Below are positions 40,836 to 51,868 of a stretch of 64,000 nucleotides of DNA, piece after piece. The number at the start of each line of letters is the position of its first letter. Within the stretch, counting starts at the first letter, position 1. The stretch comes from Microbacterium thalassium (GTDB lineage: Bacteria; Actinomycetota; Actinomycetes; Actinomycetales; Microbacteriaceae), in the NCBI RefSeq assembly GCF_014208045.1, contig NZ_JACHML010000001.1, forward strand, positions 744,001 to 808,000. Reading direction: 5' to 3'. The notes under the pieces are model-generated. The model worked only from the letters and a program-made list of their open reading frames with translations, did not search any database and was not told the origin of the DNA. The position numbers and the translations under genes are program-made.

Positions 40836-41592
40836 ATGGCCAGGGACACGGCCGGCCGCCAGGTCAGCGGTCGCGGCCGTCTCGCTGGTCGGCGCCGGGG
40901 CGCCGGTCGCGCTCGCCGCCTGGTTCGCGATCGACGCGGCGGCGGCACCCGAGCCGCCCGCCTACGCCGACGTCGGCGAACGTCAGACCGCCGAGATCGC
41001 GGTCGCGGCCGACCCGGGATCCGGCGGCTCCGCAGGTATCGACGCCGAATGGGCGTCGGCGATCGCCGCGCGCACCGGCATCCCGGAGCGCGCGCTCCAC
41101 GGATACGGATCGGCGGAGCTGCGGATGGCCCGGGAGCAGCCCGCCTGCGGCATCCGCTGGACGACCCTCGCGGGGATCGGCGCGACCGAGTCGGCGCACG
41201 GCACGCACGGAGGCGGGGCGCTGAACGCCGACGGCGTCGCCCAGCCCGCGATCTACGGCCCCGATCTGCTCGGCATCGACACCGCGCGCATCGACGACAC
41301 CGACGACGGCGCCCTCGACGGCACGGCCGAGATCGACCGCGCCGTCGGGCCGATGCAGTTCATCCCCGCGACGTGGGCGACGTGGGGCTCCGACGGCGAT
41401 GGCGACGGCCGGGCCGATCCTCAGCAGATCGACGATGCCGCGCTCGCCGCGGCGCGGTATCTGTGCCGCTACGGCGACCTGTCCGACGCCGACACGTGGC
41501 GGACCGCGGTGTTCGCGTACAACCACCTCGAGTCCTACGTCGATCAGGTCGCCGCGACGGCGGTCGCCTATGCGCGCGGCGCCGACGGCTGA
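40836..41592 (+). pseudogene. lytic murein transglycosylase (MltB-like), 5' end apparently frameshifted
   Basis: From 41125 the frame gives 155 residues of an SLT-type transglycosylase: TTLAGIGATESAHGTHGGG with the catalytic Glu, AVGPMQFIPATWATWGSDGDGDGRADPQQIDDAALAAARYLCRYG and AVFAYNHLESYVDQV. Upstream the same frame continues through a perfect signal/anchor (ARSAVAAVSLVGAGAPVALAAWFAIDAAAAPEPP) back to the BCCT stop, with no ATG, GTG or TTG. A good start, ATG at 40836 (MARDTAG), lies in another frame. One base change between about 40845 and 40880 would join them. It may be a real lesion, a sequence error or an unusual start. Confidence 0.7.
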
Positions 41593-41618
41593 TCACCCGC
41601 CGGTCGCCGCGCGTCGCG

Positions 41619-43481
41619 TCAGAAGCTGGTGACCAGGTCGCCCAGCACCGACTTGACCTTGGTGGGGTCGGTGGCGTCGTAGTAGTGGGCTCCGGTGGCC
41701 TTCGAGATCGCCTGCAGCGTCTCCACGTCGGCGTCCTCGCCGTACGCGAGTGTGAAGACGAGGATCGGCGTCTCGTGGTGCAGGTCAGCCAAGTCTGCCA
41801 GCAGGTCGTCGCGCCCCGTCCCGGCGCCGGAATCGGTCGCGTTCCGCCCATCGCTGAGCACCACGATGGCATTGATGCGATCCGAAGACCATTCCTCGGC
41901 CATCGCCGCAGCGGCTTCGTCGACCGCCTGATACAACGGTGTGTGGTTGTCGGCCGGAGCAGTGAGTGCGTTCAGGCCGGCCACGAAGTCGTCGCGGGTC
42001 TGCGCGATGTCGGCGACGGGAGAGACCTCGCCCGGAACGAGCGCCCCCGAGGAGTCCTGCGAGAAAGCAGCCAGGCCGACGTTGTCACCGTCGGTGAAGT
42101 GGTCCAGCGCGAGCTCGATCGCGTCCTGCGCGCCGGTGAGCTTCGTGTCCTCGTCCGTAATGGGGTCGTTCATCGACCCCGACACATCCACGAGGAACAG
42201 CACGTTCGCGCGCTTGCGGACGTCGGGGAACGCCTCGTTCACCGCCACGACGACATCGGATCCCGGGAGGGCGCGGGCACCCGCCGGCTCGGCCTCGAGC
42301 GCGCCGACGTCCATCACCGAGGCGTCCAGCTCGCCGTTGAGATCGCGGTAGCCCGACTCGCGGACGACCTGCTGGCCCTGGGCGGTGCGCGTGTAGCGCA
42401 GGAAGTCCTCGGCGGCCGCCTTCTGCCCGTCGGTCACCCAGTCGCCGGTCAGCACGACCGCGGGGTTGTCGGCGACATAGAAGCCGTCGGTCGGGTAGAC
42501 GGTCACGAGCTTCTCGCGCGGCGGGTCGGACTCGATGCGCGTCGCGCCGTCACGGCTCGTGATGCCGCGGTTGTAGTCCCACACCGACTTCTCGTCGACG
42601 ATGACCGCCGACAGGAAGTCCGCGGCGGAACCGGCCTGCTCGGCCTGCCGTGCGTGCCACAGGAAGTGCTCGGGCGTCGACATGTAGTGGCTGACCGACA
42701 GCTCCTGCTCGGTGACCGCTGCGGCGATGGCCGGATCGGCGATCGTGGCGGCGCTGACGTCGTCGAGGGAGCCGGCGGCGGTGCCGTAGGACGCCAGCAT
42801 CGCGGCTTCGCCCGAGGTCGCTGCGACCGGCGAGGTCTTGCCCAGCTTGAACGAGCCCCATTCGGGGTAGCCGAGGTCGGACCAGAGGTTCTCGTCGGCT
42901 GCGGCTTCGAAGACATCCGCCCACGACGGCGCCTCGACGTCCCAGCCGATGGCGGCGGCCAGCGGCTGCGGCATCGCCAGCACGATGTTGGACTCGGCGG
43001 TGCTCTCGCCCGAGGCGGGCACGACGTCCTCGGCGCCCATGTCGCGCGCGACGGCGAGCCACGTCGAGGCATCGGGCATCCAGACCGTCGGCTGCTCCAT
43101 CGAGGTCTGGCTGAAGCCCGACGCCGACTGCTCGGCCGCGTAGCCCGACTTCTCGCGCTCGGCGCTCACGGTCACGCACGAGCCGTTCACGTCCCGGGGC
43201 TCGTCGTTGTAGGCGGCGGCGAGGGCCGCGACCATCTCGGCGTTCTCGTACGACGACAGCACCGAGACCTCGGTGCACGGATCCGAGCCCGCCGCTGCGG
43301 CCGGCTCGTCGTCGGGGAAGGCGATGGGCTGGTCGGCCACGGCGCGGACGATCAGGACCGAGAGCGTGCCGATGGACGCGATCATGAGCACGATGACGGC
43401 GGCCGTCGTCCAGATGAGGATGCGGCGTCGTCGTTCGGCGCGCTCGGCGCGTCGCTGATCGATGGCGGAGGGATTGCTCAC
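41619..43481 (-). CDS. membrane-anchored solute-binding-like protein fused to a VWA domain
   Basis: A 620-residue protein. A basic N-terminus (RRAERAERRRR) and one helix (about 22-48) place the rest outside. Residues 70-400 resemble a periplasmic binding fold (CTEVSVLSSYENAEMVAALAAAYND, VWMPDASTWLAVA, AVVLTGDW...AAAEDFLRY). Residues about 425-620 are a von Willebrand A domain with the metal motif DVSGSMND, the Thr in TPLYQAV and VVLSDGRN. VWA domains mediate Mg2+-dependent binding to proteins. The exact ligand is unknown. GTG start with GGAGG upstream; -10 TAGGCT at 43570-43575 leaves a leader of about 80 bases. Confidence 0.8.
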   Translation of the reverse strand: MSNPSAIDQRRAERAERRRRILIWTTAAVIVLMIASIGTLSVLIVRAVADQPIAFPDDEPAAAAGSDPCTEVSVLSSYENAEMVAALAAAYNDEPRDVNGSCVTVSAEREKSGYAAEQSASGFSQTSMEQPTVWMPDASTWLAVARDMGAEDVVPASGESTAESNIVLAMPQPLAAAIGWDVEAPSWADVFEAAADENLWSDLGYPEWGSFKLGKTSPVAATSGEAAMLASYGTAAGSLDDVSAATIADPAIAAAVTEQELSVSHYMSTPEHFLWHARQAEQAGSAADFLSAVIVDEKSVWDYNRGITSRDGATRIESDPPREKLVTVYPTDGFYVADNPAVVLTGDWVTDGQKAAAEDFLRYTRTAQGQQVVRESGYRDLNGELDASVMDVGALEAEPAGARALPGSDVVVAVNEAFPDVRKRANVLFLVDVSGSMNDPITDEDTKLTGAQDAIELALDHFTDGDNVGLAAFSQDSSGALVPGEVSPVADIAQTRDDFVAGLNALTAPADNHTPLYQAVDEAAAAMAEEWSSDRINAIVVLSDGRNATDSGAGTGRDDLLADLADLHHETPILVFTLAYGEDADVETLQAISKATGAHYYDATDPTKVKSVLGDLVTSF

Positions 43482-43616
43482 CGGGGGGCCTCCGGCGGTT
43501 CGTCGTCGGGAGTGGTCGGGCCGGCGCCCAGACGCCAGCGACGGCGGGCGGAGCCCGTCCGTGACTGCGAGCCTAGCCGACCCGACCTGAGAGCGAGCCG
43601 CGCGGGCCGGCTCCGC

Positions 43617-44174
43617 TCAGCGCGTGGTCGTGTTGATCATCCCGATGATCACCGCGGTCCACCAGCTGGCCTGCGACACCGTGGCGCTCCAGATGCTCCA
43701 CGCGCGCATCGACAGCGGCAGCGCGCCGAATCGGACCTCCGCGGGCAGCCGCGCGAGCTCGTCGGTCAGCCGCGTCATCGCGACGCCGTTCATGGCCGCG
43801 AGCAGCACGGCGCACATCTTGATCACCGTGAGCGGGTTCGTCAGGTCCGGCTGCAGGAACGCGCCGGAGGCCAGCAGCGCGAAGATCCCCATCCACGCCA
43901 GCGGCGAGACGGTGTGCTCGATGCGACGGACGTCCTCGAGGGTGTTGCGGCCGACGGCCCACAGCAGGCCCTTCGTCTCGAGGAGGACGGCGGCGCCGAG
44001 GCCGACGATGACGCCGCCCAGGTGCACGAAGAGCGCGGGGATCCGCATCCACTCCGGCGGGACCGCCGTCATGCCCACCCACAGCGACAGCCCCATCGCC
44101 AGGAGCACCGCCCAGTAGGCGAGGGCCCGTTCGTGGCGGGCGATTCGCCGTGATTCACGGAGTCGGACGGACAC
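43617..44174 (-). CDS. four- or five-helix membrane protein of unknown function
   Basis: A 185-residue protein with a basic start (SVRLRESRRIARHERA) and hydrophobic segments near 18-40, 45-65, 90-108, 113-133 and 160-180. Segment LTVIKMCAVLLAAMNGVAMTRLTDEL recalls DUF2269/CopD-like small membrane proteins. I cannot name it with confidence. The GTG start has no good ribosome site. It lies between an MFS gene ending in a strong terminator and the VWA gene, all on the minus strand. Confidence 0.65.
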   Translation of the reverse strand: MSVRLRESRRIARHERALAYWAVLLAMGLSLWVGMTAVPPEWMRIPALFVHLGGVIVGLGAAVLLETKGLLWAVGRNTLEDVRRIEHTVSPLAWMGIFALLASGAFLQPDLTNPLTVIKMCAVLLAAMNGVAMTRLTDELARLPAEVRFGALPLSMRAWSIWSATVSQASWWTAVIIGMINTTTR

Positions 44175-44209
44175 GGTCGGGAGGGGTTCTTTCTTCCGGG
44201 CGGACGGGG

Positions 44210-44250
44210 CACACCCCCCGAAGGCAGGTTAGCGGACTCCGGGGGGTGTG
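44210..44250 (-). terminator. hairpin terminator after the MFS gene
   Basis: A perfect 11-bp inverted repeat (CACACCCCCCG / CGGGGGGTGTG) with a 19-base loop lies between the minus-strand MFS gene and the next membrane gene downstream of it. Confidence 0.75.
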
Positions 44251-44264
44251 TCGGATCACGCCCG

Positions 44265-45662
44265 TCAGTCGATGACGGCCTGCTCGGCGCGCACGGGGAG
44301 CATCAGCAGGAGCCCTGCGAGCAGGACGAGGACGATGCCGAGGATGCCCAGGCGCGTGCTGCCGGAGAGGGCGACGAACGCCGCGAAGAGACCCGGCGCG
44401 AGGAACGACACCGCGCGGCCGGTCGTGGCGTAGAGCCCGAAGATCTCGCCCTCGCGGCCGGTAGGTGTGATGCGGGCGAGGAACGAGCGGCTCGCGGTCT
44501 GGATCGGGCCGACGAAGGCGGTCAGGATGAGTCCGGCGATCCAGAAGCCGATGGCGGCGGTTCCGATGAACAGGACGGCGGTTCCGGCGACCACGAGCCC
44601 GATGAGCGAGGCCATGATCACGGCCTTGGGCCCGAAGCGATCGTCGAGGCGGCCGGCGAGGATGGTCGAGATCCCGGCGACGACGTTGGCGGCGACGGCG
44701 AAGTAGAGCACTTCGGATGACGAGAACCCGAAGACCTGTGCCGCGATGATCGCGCCGAACGTGAACACGCCGGCGAGCCCGTCGCGGAAGACGGCGCTGG
44801 CCAGCAGGAACAGCAGCACCTGGCGGTTTCCATGCCACAGCTTCGTGATGGTGCCCCACAGCACGCGGTACGAGCGGAAGAATCCGACGCGGTCTCCCCG
44901 CTCGCGCGCCGGCGCCTCGGGGACGCGCACCAGGACCGGGATCGCGAAGGCCGCGAACCACACCGCCGAGGCGAGCACCGCGACACGGATGTAGAGTCCG
45001 CCGTCGGTGGGGACTCCGAGAAGGCCCGCGCGGCCGTCCACGCCGAAGCTCTGGATGAACAGCGCCAGCAGCAGGATCAGCAGCACGATGCCGCCGACAT
45101 ACCCCATGCCCCACCCGAAGCCCGAGACGCGGCCCATGTTCTCGCGTGTGGAGACCTGCACGAGCATCGCGTTGTAGCTGACGCCGGCGAATTCGAAGAA
45201 GATGTTGCCCACCGCGAGCAGCGTCGCGCCCAGCACGAGGTAGGACGGGGCGGCCTCGACGAAGAACATCGCGGCCATGGCCAGCACCACCACGGACGTG
45301 TTGATGCCGAGCCAGAGCTTGCGCCGCCCGCTGCCGTCGGAGCGCTGGCCGAGCACGGGCGCGAGCACGGCGATGAGCAGACCCGCGATCATCAGGGCCC
45401 ATCCCACGACGCTGGCGTTGTCGGCGAGCGCTCGCACGAGCGCCGGGTCGGCGTCGTTCCCGCCGGCGGCGGACACGATCGTCGGGTCGACGAACGCCGT
45501 CGAGGCGAGGTAGGTCGAGAAGACGAACGTCGTGACGACGGCGTTGAAGGCCGCGGAGCCCCAGTCCCAGAGCGCCCAGGCGAGGACTCCCTTCCGGCGG
45601 GTTCCCCCGCCGAGGTCGGGGACGGTCTTGGACGGCGGAGACGGCTGCTCGGGCAATGGCAT
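44265..45662 (-). CDS. MFS transporter of the UMF1 (Atg22-like) family
   Basis: A 465-residue permease with twelve helices. LAWALWDWGSAAFNAVVTTFVFSTYL is the signature first helix of the UMF1 family, followed by APVLGQRSDGSGRRKLWLG (the loop 2-3 motif), FFEFAGVSYNAMLVQVS and GRVSGFGWGMGYVGGIVLL. Substrates of bacterial members are mostly unknown; the yeast relative releases amino acids from the vacuole. The ATG at 45662 is seven bases after TAGCGT, supporting a leaderless start; a GTG three codons upstream (45671) is the alternative. Confidence 0.87.
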   Translation of the reverse strand: MPLPEQPSPPSKTVPDLGGGTRRKGVLAWALWDWGSAAFNAVVTTFVFSTYLASTAFVDPTIVSAAGGNDADPALVRALADNASVVGWALMIAGLLIAVLAPVLGQRSDGSGRRKLWLGINTSVVVLAMAAMFFVEAAPSYLVLGATLLAVGNIFFEFAGVSYNAMLVQVSTRENMGRVSGFGWGMGYVGGIVLLILLLALFIQSFGVDGRAGLLGVPTDGGLYIRVAVLASAVWFAAFAIPVLVRVPEAPARERGDRVGFFRSYRVLWGTITKLWHGNRQVLLFLLASAVFRDGLAGVFTFGAIIAAQVFGFSSSEVLYFAVAANVVAGISTILAGRLDDRFGPKAVIMASLIGLVVAGTAVLFIGTAAIGFWIAGLILTAFVGPIQTASRSFLARITPTGREGEIFGLYATTGRAVSFLAPGLFAAFVALSGSTRLGILGIVLVLLAGLLLMLPVRAEQAVID

Positions 45663-45669
45663 GTCGGTC

Positions 45670-45675
45670 ACGCTA
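45670..45675 (-). promoter_or_regulatory. leaderless -10 element of the MFS gene
   Basis: Minus-strand TAGCGT ends seven bases before the ATG at 45662. It overlaps the alternative GTG start at 45671, which would be inside the promoter if this is correct. Confidence 0.45.
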
Positions 45676-45790
45676 GGACCCTTCGGTGAACGGCGGGTTC
45701 CGCCACGGGTGCGCCGCATCCTCGCGGCATGCGTCAGGCTACACGCGGGATCCGGCGAGGAGGCCGCACGGCTGATGCCATGATGGACGC

Positions 45791-46279
45791 ATGTCCGTGC
45801 ACGTCGAACGAGCCGAGCTACCCGGAATCGGCACCCGTCATGACATCGAGACCGAGGAAGGCCGCCGCCTCTCGGTCGTCACGTTCCGCGAAGGCGGCCG
45901 CGAGATCTCGGTCGCCGACGAGGGCGATCCCGACCGCGCCGCCGAGACCGTCGCGCTCACCGACGAAGAGGCGACCGCGCTGTCGGAGGTGCTCGGCGGA
46001 TCGGTGATCATGACCCAGATCGCGGGCCTGCGCGAGCAGGTCGCGGGGCTGTCGACCAAGCAGATCACCCTGCGGGCGGACTCCCCCTACGCGGGCCGGC
46101 CGCTGGGTGACACGCGAGCGCGCACGCTCACGCGCTGCTCGATCGTGGCGATCGTGCGCGATGCCGGGGTGATCCCCGCGCCGGCGCCGGACGACGTCCT
46201 GCACGTGGGTGACACCCTCGTCTCGGTGGGGACCAGCGAGGGCCTGCAGAAGCTCGCGGACATCGTCGACGGAGTCTGA
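45791..46279 (+). CDS. regulatory subunit of a cation/proton antiporter (KhtT-like)
   Basis: A 162-residue cytosolic protein. Residues 1-70 form a small domain (VERAELPGIGTRHDIETEEGRRLSVVTFREGGREISV). Residues 75-160 are a TrkA-C/RCK-C domain: QITLRADSPYAGRPLGDTRARTLTRCSIVAIVRDAGVIPAPAPDDVLHVGDTLVSVGT. In B. subtilis KhtT controls the KhtU K+/H+ antiporter, and nucleotides such as c-di-AMP bind TrkA-C domains of this type. The antiporter gene starts four bases after this stop. CATGAT lies six bases before the ATG. Confidence 0.88.
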   Translation: MSVHVERAELPGIGTRHDIETEEGRRLSVVTFREGGREISVADEGDPDRAAETVALTDEEATALSEVLGGSVIMTQIAGLREQVAGLSTKQITLRADSPYAGRPLGDTRARTLTRCSIVAIVRDAGVIPAPAPDDVLHVGDTLVSVGTSEGLQKLADIVDGV

Positions 46280-46283
46280 CCCG

Positions 46284-47486
46284 ATGTCCCATGGCGCGCT
46301 CGTTCTCATCGAGATCGGTGCGCTCCTGCTCGGAATCGCCCTGCTCGGGCGCCTCGCCGGTCGGCTCGGGATCTCGCCGATCCCGCTGATCCTGCTCGGC
46401 GGCCTCGCCTTCGGGGAAGGTGGTCTGCTGCCGTTCAACACCGGCGAGGAGTTCATCGAGATCGGCGCCGAGATCGGCGTGATCCTGCTGCTGCTGATGC
46501 TCGGCCTCGAGTACACGCCGCAGGAACTGATGGGCAACCTCAACAAGTCGCGGATCGCGGGCGTGTGGGACATGGTCCTGAACGCCACGCCGGGCGCTCT
46601 GCTGGCGCTTGCGCTCGGATGGGGGCCGGTGGCCGCCGTCGCGCTCGCCGGCATCACGTGGATCTCGTCGTCGGGCGTCATCGCCAAGATGCTCCACGAC
46701 CTCGGACGCCTGTCGAACCGCGAGACGCCCACCGTGCTGTCGATCCTCGTGATCGAGGATCTCGCGATGGCCTTCTACCTGCCGGTGCTGACGGCGCTGC
46801 TGATCGGCCTCGATCTGGGCGCTAGCGTCCTCACCGTCGTCATCGCGCTCGCCTCGGTGATCCTGATCCTGTACATCGCACTGCGGCACGGGCACTTCGT
46901 CTCACGCCTCGTGTGGTCCAAGAGCGCCGAGGTGCTGCTGCTGTCGATCCTGGGGCTCACGATGCTCGTCGCCGGCCTCGCGGCGCAGGCGAGCGTGTCG
47001 TCGGCGGTCGGGGCGTTCCTCGTGGGCATCGCCATCTCGGGCCCGGTCGCCGAGCATGCGCACCGGCTCCTGATGCCGCTGCGAGACCTGTTCGCGTCGG
47101 TGTTCTTCCTGTTCTTCGGATTGTCGACCGACCCCGCCGATCTGGTCCCCATGCTCGTGCCGGCCATCCTCCTGGCGATCGTCACGATGGGCACGAAGCT
47201 GCTCTCGGGGTACCTCGCCGCGCGCGGAGCGGGCATCGCCGAGGCCGGTCGCTGGCGCGCCGGATTCGCTCTCATGCCGCGCGGGGAATTCTCGATCGTG
47301 ATCGCGGGGCTGGCCATCGCGTCGGGCGTCGACCGATCTCTCGCGGCGCTCGCGACCGCGTACGTCCTCATCACCATCATCGTGGGGCCGATCCTCGCGC
47401 GCCTGCCCGATGCGCCGTGGTTCGCGGACTGGACCAAGCGGATCCAGAAAGAGCGGAGCAGGAAGCAGCGGCTGGCCTCCTCGTAG
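46284..47486 (+). CDS. CPA2-family cation/proton antiporter (KhtU/KefB-like)
   Basis: A 400-residue antiporter with about twelve helices and no C-terminal RCK domain, which is supplied by the preceding gene. ILLGGLAFGEGGLLPFNTGEEFIEIGAEIGVILLLLMLGLEY is the typical N-terminal half, and FALMPRGEFSIVIAGLAIASG the conserved late segment. The ion site region lies in SSSGVIAKMLHDLG. It probably exports K+ in exchange for protons during osmotic downshift or alkaline stress. The start is ATG four bases after the KhtT-like stop. Confidence 0.9.
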   Translation: MSHGALVLIEIGALLLGIALLGRLAGRLGISPIPLILLGGLAFGEGGLLPFNTGEEFIEIGAEIGVILLLLMLGLEYTPQELMGNLNKSRIAGVWDMVLNATPGALLALALGWGPVAAVALAGITWISSSGVIAKMLHDLGRLSNRETPTVLSILVIEDLAMAFYLPVLTALLIGLDLGASVLTVVIALASVILILYIALRHGHFVSRLVWSKSAEVLLLSILGLTMLVAGLAAQASVSSAVGAFLVGIAISGPVAEHAHRLLMPLRDLFASVFFLFFGLSTDPADLVPMLVPAILLAIVTMGTKLLSGYLAARGAGIAEAGRWRAGFALMPRGEFSIVIAGLAIASGVDRSLAALATAYVLITIIVGPILARLPDAPWFADWTKRIQKERSRKQRLASS

Positions 47487-47519
47487 ACGGCGCGGACGCG
47501 CGGGAGGCAGGATGAGCGC

Positions 47520-48098
47520 ATGGATGCCGAATCCGAGCCCGAATCGCAGCCCTCGTCCGACGACGCCCGTCATCGCGGCAGGCACGCCCGCCGCCGAGAG
47601 GCGATCACCGAGGCCGGGGGACCGGCCGCGCTGGTCTCGTACTTCAAGGAGCGCGTGTACGCGACGTTCACGGGGCTCGCCATCGTGATCGTGTCGAGCC
47701 AGCATCCCGAGCCGGAGCATGCCTTCCTCGCCCTGGTCTTCGGCGTCCTGGGAATCACGACAGCCGGGTTCGTCTCGGAGATCATCGGCCATCTCGCGGT
47801 GCACCGCGACCTGTCGTCGTGGGCCGAGGTCGTCGTGCCCCTGCGTGTTTCGGCGGCGGCGATGGCGACCGTCGTGGCGCCGGCGGCGATGATCGGCGCC
47901 GCCTGGGCCGGGTTGCTCGACATCGAACTCGCCCTGACCATCGCCGCCTGGATCTACATCGCAACCCTCGGGCTGATCGGGCTGCTGGTGGTGCGCAGAT
48001 CCCGGCTGCGGTTCTGGCAGTCGCTGCTGGTCCTGGGGCTGCTGGTGGCGCTGGGGGCTCTCGTGCTGCTGCTGCAGACGGTGGCGAAGTCGGTCTGA
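47520..48098 (+). CDS. four-helix membrane protein of unknown function
   Basis: A 192-residue protein. The first 40 residues are charged (EPESQPSSDDARHRGRHARRREA), followed by hydrophobic segments near 48-60, 68-88, 103-135 and 140-190. It resembles VIT-type or YqgA-like small membrane proteins only loosely, so no function is given. CAGGAT lies six bases before the ATG, and a GGGAGG further upstream could also serve as ribosome site. It may be expressed with the antiporter. Confidence 0.65.
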   Translation: MDAESEPESQPSSDDARHRGRHARRREAITEAGGPAALVSYFKERVYATFTGLAIVIVSSQHPEPEHAFLALVFGVLGITTAGFVSEIIGHLAVHRDLSSWAEVVVPLRVSAAAMATVVAPAAMIGAAWAGLLDIELALTIAAWIYIATLGLIGLLVVRRSRLRFWQSLLVLGLLVALGALVLLLQTVAKSV

Positions 48099-48127
48099 CA
48101 CACCGGCAGACCGCATCCGCACACGAA

Positions 48128-48148
48128 CTTGAGTCGAGTCATATCAAG
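48128..48148. promoter_or_regulatory. HspR-binding HAIR-like element 1
   Basis: CTTGAGT, seven bases, then TATCAAG. The first arm matches the HAIR consensus CTTGAGT-N7-ACTCAAG exactly and the second at five of seven positions. It lies just upstream of the dnaK -35. Confidence 0.8.
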
Positions 48149-48153
48149 TTCAT

Positions 48154-50167
<2,014 letters not shown>

Positions 50168-50169
50168 GC

Positions 50170-50811
50170 ATGGCCGACAAGGACCCCGAAGAGCCGATCG
50201 AGAACGACGGCGACGAGGTCCTCGGTGGTGAGGGGCCGGACGCCCAGGCGTCCGGCCCTGAGCCGCAGGAGGGCGCCGAGCCGCAGGAGACGTCCGAGAC
50301 CTCGCAGCAGGAACCGGACGACCTGACCGTCGACGACATCCTGGGCACGACCCAGAACGTCGACGCCGCAGCTGAGGACGCCGTGCTCGCCGACCTCGAG
50401 TCGGCGCTGCTGAACGACCTCAAGCGCCTCCAGGCCGAGTACGCCAACTATCGCCGCCGCACCGAGGAGCAGCGCGAGGTCGAGATCGAGCGCGCCAAGG
50501 GCGCGGTCGCGAAGGGCCTCCTGCCGGTGCTCGACGATCTCGACCGCGCCGACAAGCACGGCGATCTGGAGGAGGGCACCCCCTTCGCCGCGATCGCGGA
50601 GAAGCTGCGCGGCGTCGCCGAGCGCATGGGCATGTCCACGTACGGCGAAGCCGGCGAGGCATTCGACCCGCAGCAGCACGAGGCCATCTTCCAGGCTCCG
50701 ACCCCGGGCGTGACCGAGGCGACGATCCTCGAGGTCGTCGAGCCGGGCTATCGCCTCGGGACGGTCGAGCTTCGCCCCGCGAAGGTCGTCGTCGCGGTCC
50801 CGGCAGAGTAG
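50170..50811 (+). CDS. grpE: nucleotide exchange factor GrpE
   Basis: A 213-residue protein. Residues 1-70 are acidic and disordered (DPEEPIENDGDEVLGGEGPDAQ...), 75-120 are the long dimer helix (LLNDLKRLQAEYANYRRRTEEQREVEIERAKG), and the beta-wing has EAFDPQQHEAIFQAPTPGVTEATILEVVEPGYRLGTVELRPAKVVVA. It releases ADP from DnaK. The start is two bases after the dnaK stop. Confidence 0.98.
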   Translation: MADKDPEEPIENDGDEVLGGEGPDAQASGPEPQEGAEPQETSETSQQEPDDLTVDDILGTTQNVDAAAEDAVLADLESALLNDLKRLQAEYANYRRRTEEQREVEIERAKGAVAKGLLPVLDDLDRADKHGDLEEGTPFAAIAEKLRGVAERMGMSTYGEAGEAFDPQQHEAIFQAPTPGVTEATILEVVEPGYRLGTVELRPAKVVVAVPAE

Positions 50812-50826
50812 GCGGAGGGAGCATCC

Positions 50827-51831
50827 ATGGCCAGTCAGGACTGGTTGGAGAAGGACTTCTACAAGGTCCTGGGCGTGTCGAAGGATGTCGCCGACGCCGA
50901 TCTGAAGAAGACGTACCGCAAGCTCGCGCGGCAGTACCACCCGGACTCCAATCCGGGTGACACCGTCGCCGAGGCGAAGTTCAAGGAGATCAGCGAGGCG
51001 TACTCGGTGCTGTCGGACCCCGATCAGCGCAAGGAGTACGACCAGATCCGCGCGATGGGCGCCGGCGGCGCCCGCTTCACCGCGGGCGGCCAGGGAGCCG
51101 GCGGCTTCGAGGACGTGTTCTCCATGTTCAACCAGGGCGGACGCGGCGGCGGCGGTCGATTCCAGTCCGGCGACTTCGACGATCTGTTCGGGATGTTCAA
51201 TCAGGGCGGCGGCGGAACCGGGTTCGGATCCGGCCGCTTCGGGCAGCCGAGCGGCGGCTTCCGCGGCTACGGCGGCCCCACGCGGGGCGCCGACGTCACG
51301 GCGCGCACGACGATCGACTTCATCACCGCCACGAAGGGCGAGACGATCACGCTGCAGGGCGAGGACGGCAAGCCCTTCAAGGTGAAGATCCCCGCCGGGG
51401 TGTCCGACGGCCAGAAGATCCGTCTGCGCGGCCGCGGCCGTCCGTCTCCGGACGGCGGCGAGACCGGCGACATCGTCGTGCAGGTCACCGTGCGGCCGCA
51501 TCCGGTCTTCACGCGCGACGGGCTCAACCTGCGCGTGACGGTCCCGGTGACCTTCACCGAGGCGACGCTCGGCGCCACCATCGAGGTGCCGACGCTCGGC
51601 GGCGACCCGGTGAAGCTGCGTGTCGCCCCCGGCACGCCGTCGGGACGTGTCCTGCGCGTCAAGGGCCGGGGCGTCGCGACGGCAAAGGGCACCGGCGACC
51701 TGCTCGCCGAGGTCCAGGTCGCCGTGCCCGCGCACCTGGACGACGCCGCCCGCGAGGCGCTCGAGCGGTTCCACAGCCTGGAGCCGAAGGAGAACCCGCG
51801 CGCCGACCTGATGGCGAAGGCGCGGGGCTGA
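50827..51831 (+). CDS. dnaJ: DnaJ co-chaperone lacking the zinc-finger domain
   Basis: A 334-residue J-protein. The J-domain (about 8-75) has the DnaK-activating HPD in [12 protein letters not shown]. Residues 78-150 are Gly/Phe-rich ([22 protein letters not shown]). The substrate domains follow directly ([23 protein letters not shown]...). The four CXXCXGXG zinc repeats of classic DnaJ are absent, so the protein is of CbpA/type II build although it sits in the dnaK operon. GGAGGG lies before the ATG. Confidence 0.96.
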   Translation: MASQDWLEKDFYKVLGVSKDVADADLKKTYRKLARQYHPDSNPGDTVAEAKFKEISEAYSVLSDPDQRKEYDQIRAMGAGGARFTAGGQGAGGFEDVFSMFNQGGRGGGGRFQSGDFDDLFGMFNQGGGGTGFGSGRFGQPSGGFRGYGGPTRGADVTARTTIDFITATKGETITLQGEDGKPFKVKIPAGVSDGQKIRLRGRGRPSPDGGETGDIVVQVTVRPHPVFTRDGLNLRVTVPVTFTEATLGATIEVPTLGGDPVKLRVAPGTPSGRVLRVKGRGVATAKGTGDLLAEVQVAVPAHLDDAAREALERFHSLEPKENPRADLMAKARG

Positions 51832-51868
51832 AGCATGGACGGGACGACCGGGCCGGGGAGGTGAGCGG

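Noticed and set aside
40551..44153. A 1,200-codon open frame on the plus strand spanning the transglycosylase and running antisense to the VWA gene
   Set aside because: Its translation is Arg/Gly/His-rich without any domain, and it overlaps better-supported genes. Long antisense frames are expected from the GC-biased third codon position. The same applies to long antisense frames over purB, the hydrolase, dnaK, DUF2252 and the BCCT gene.
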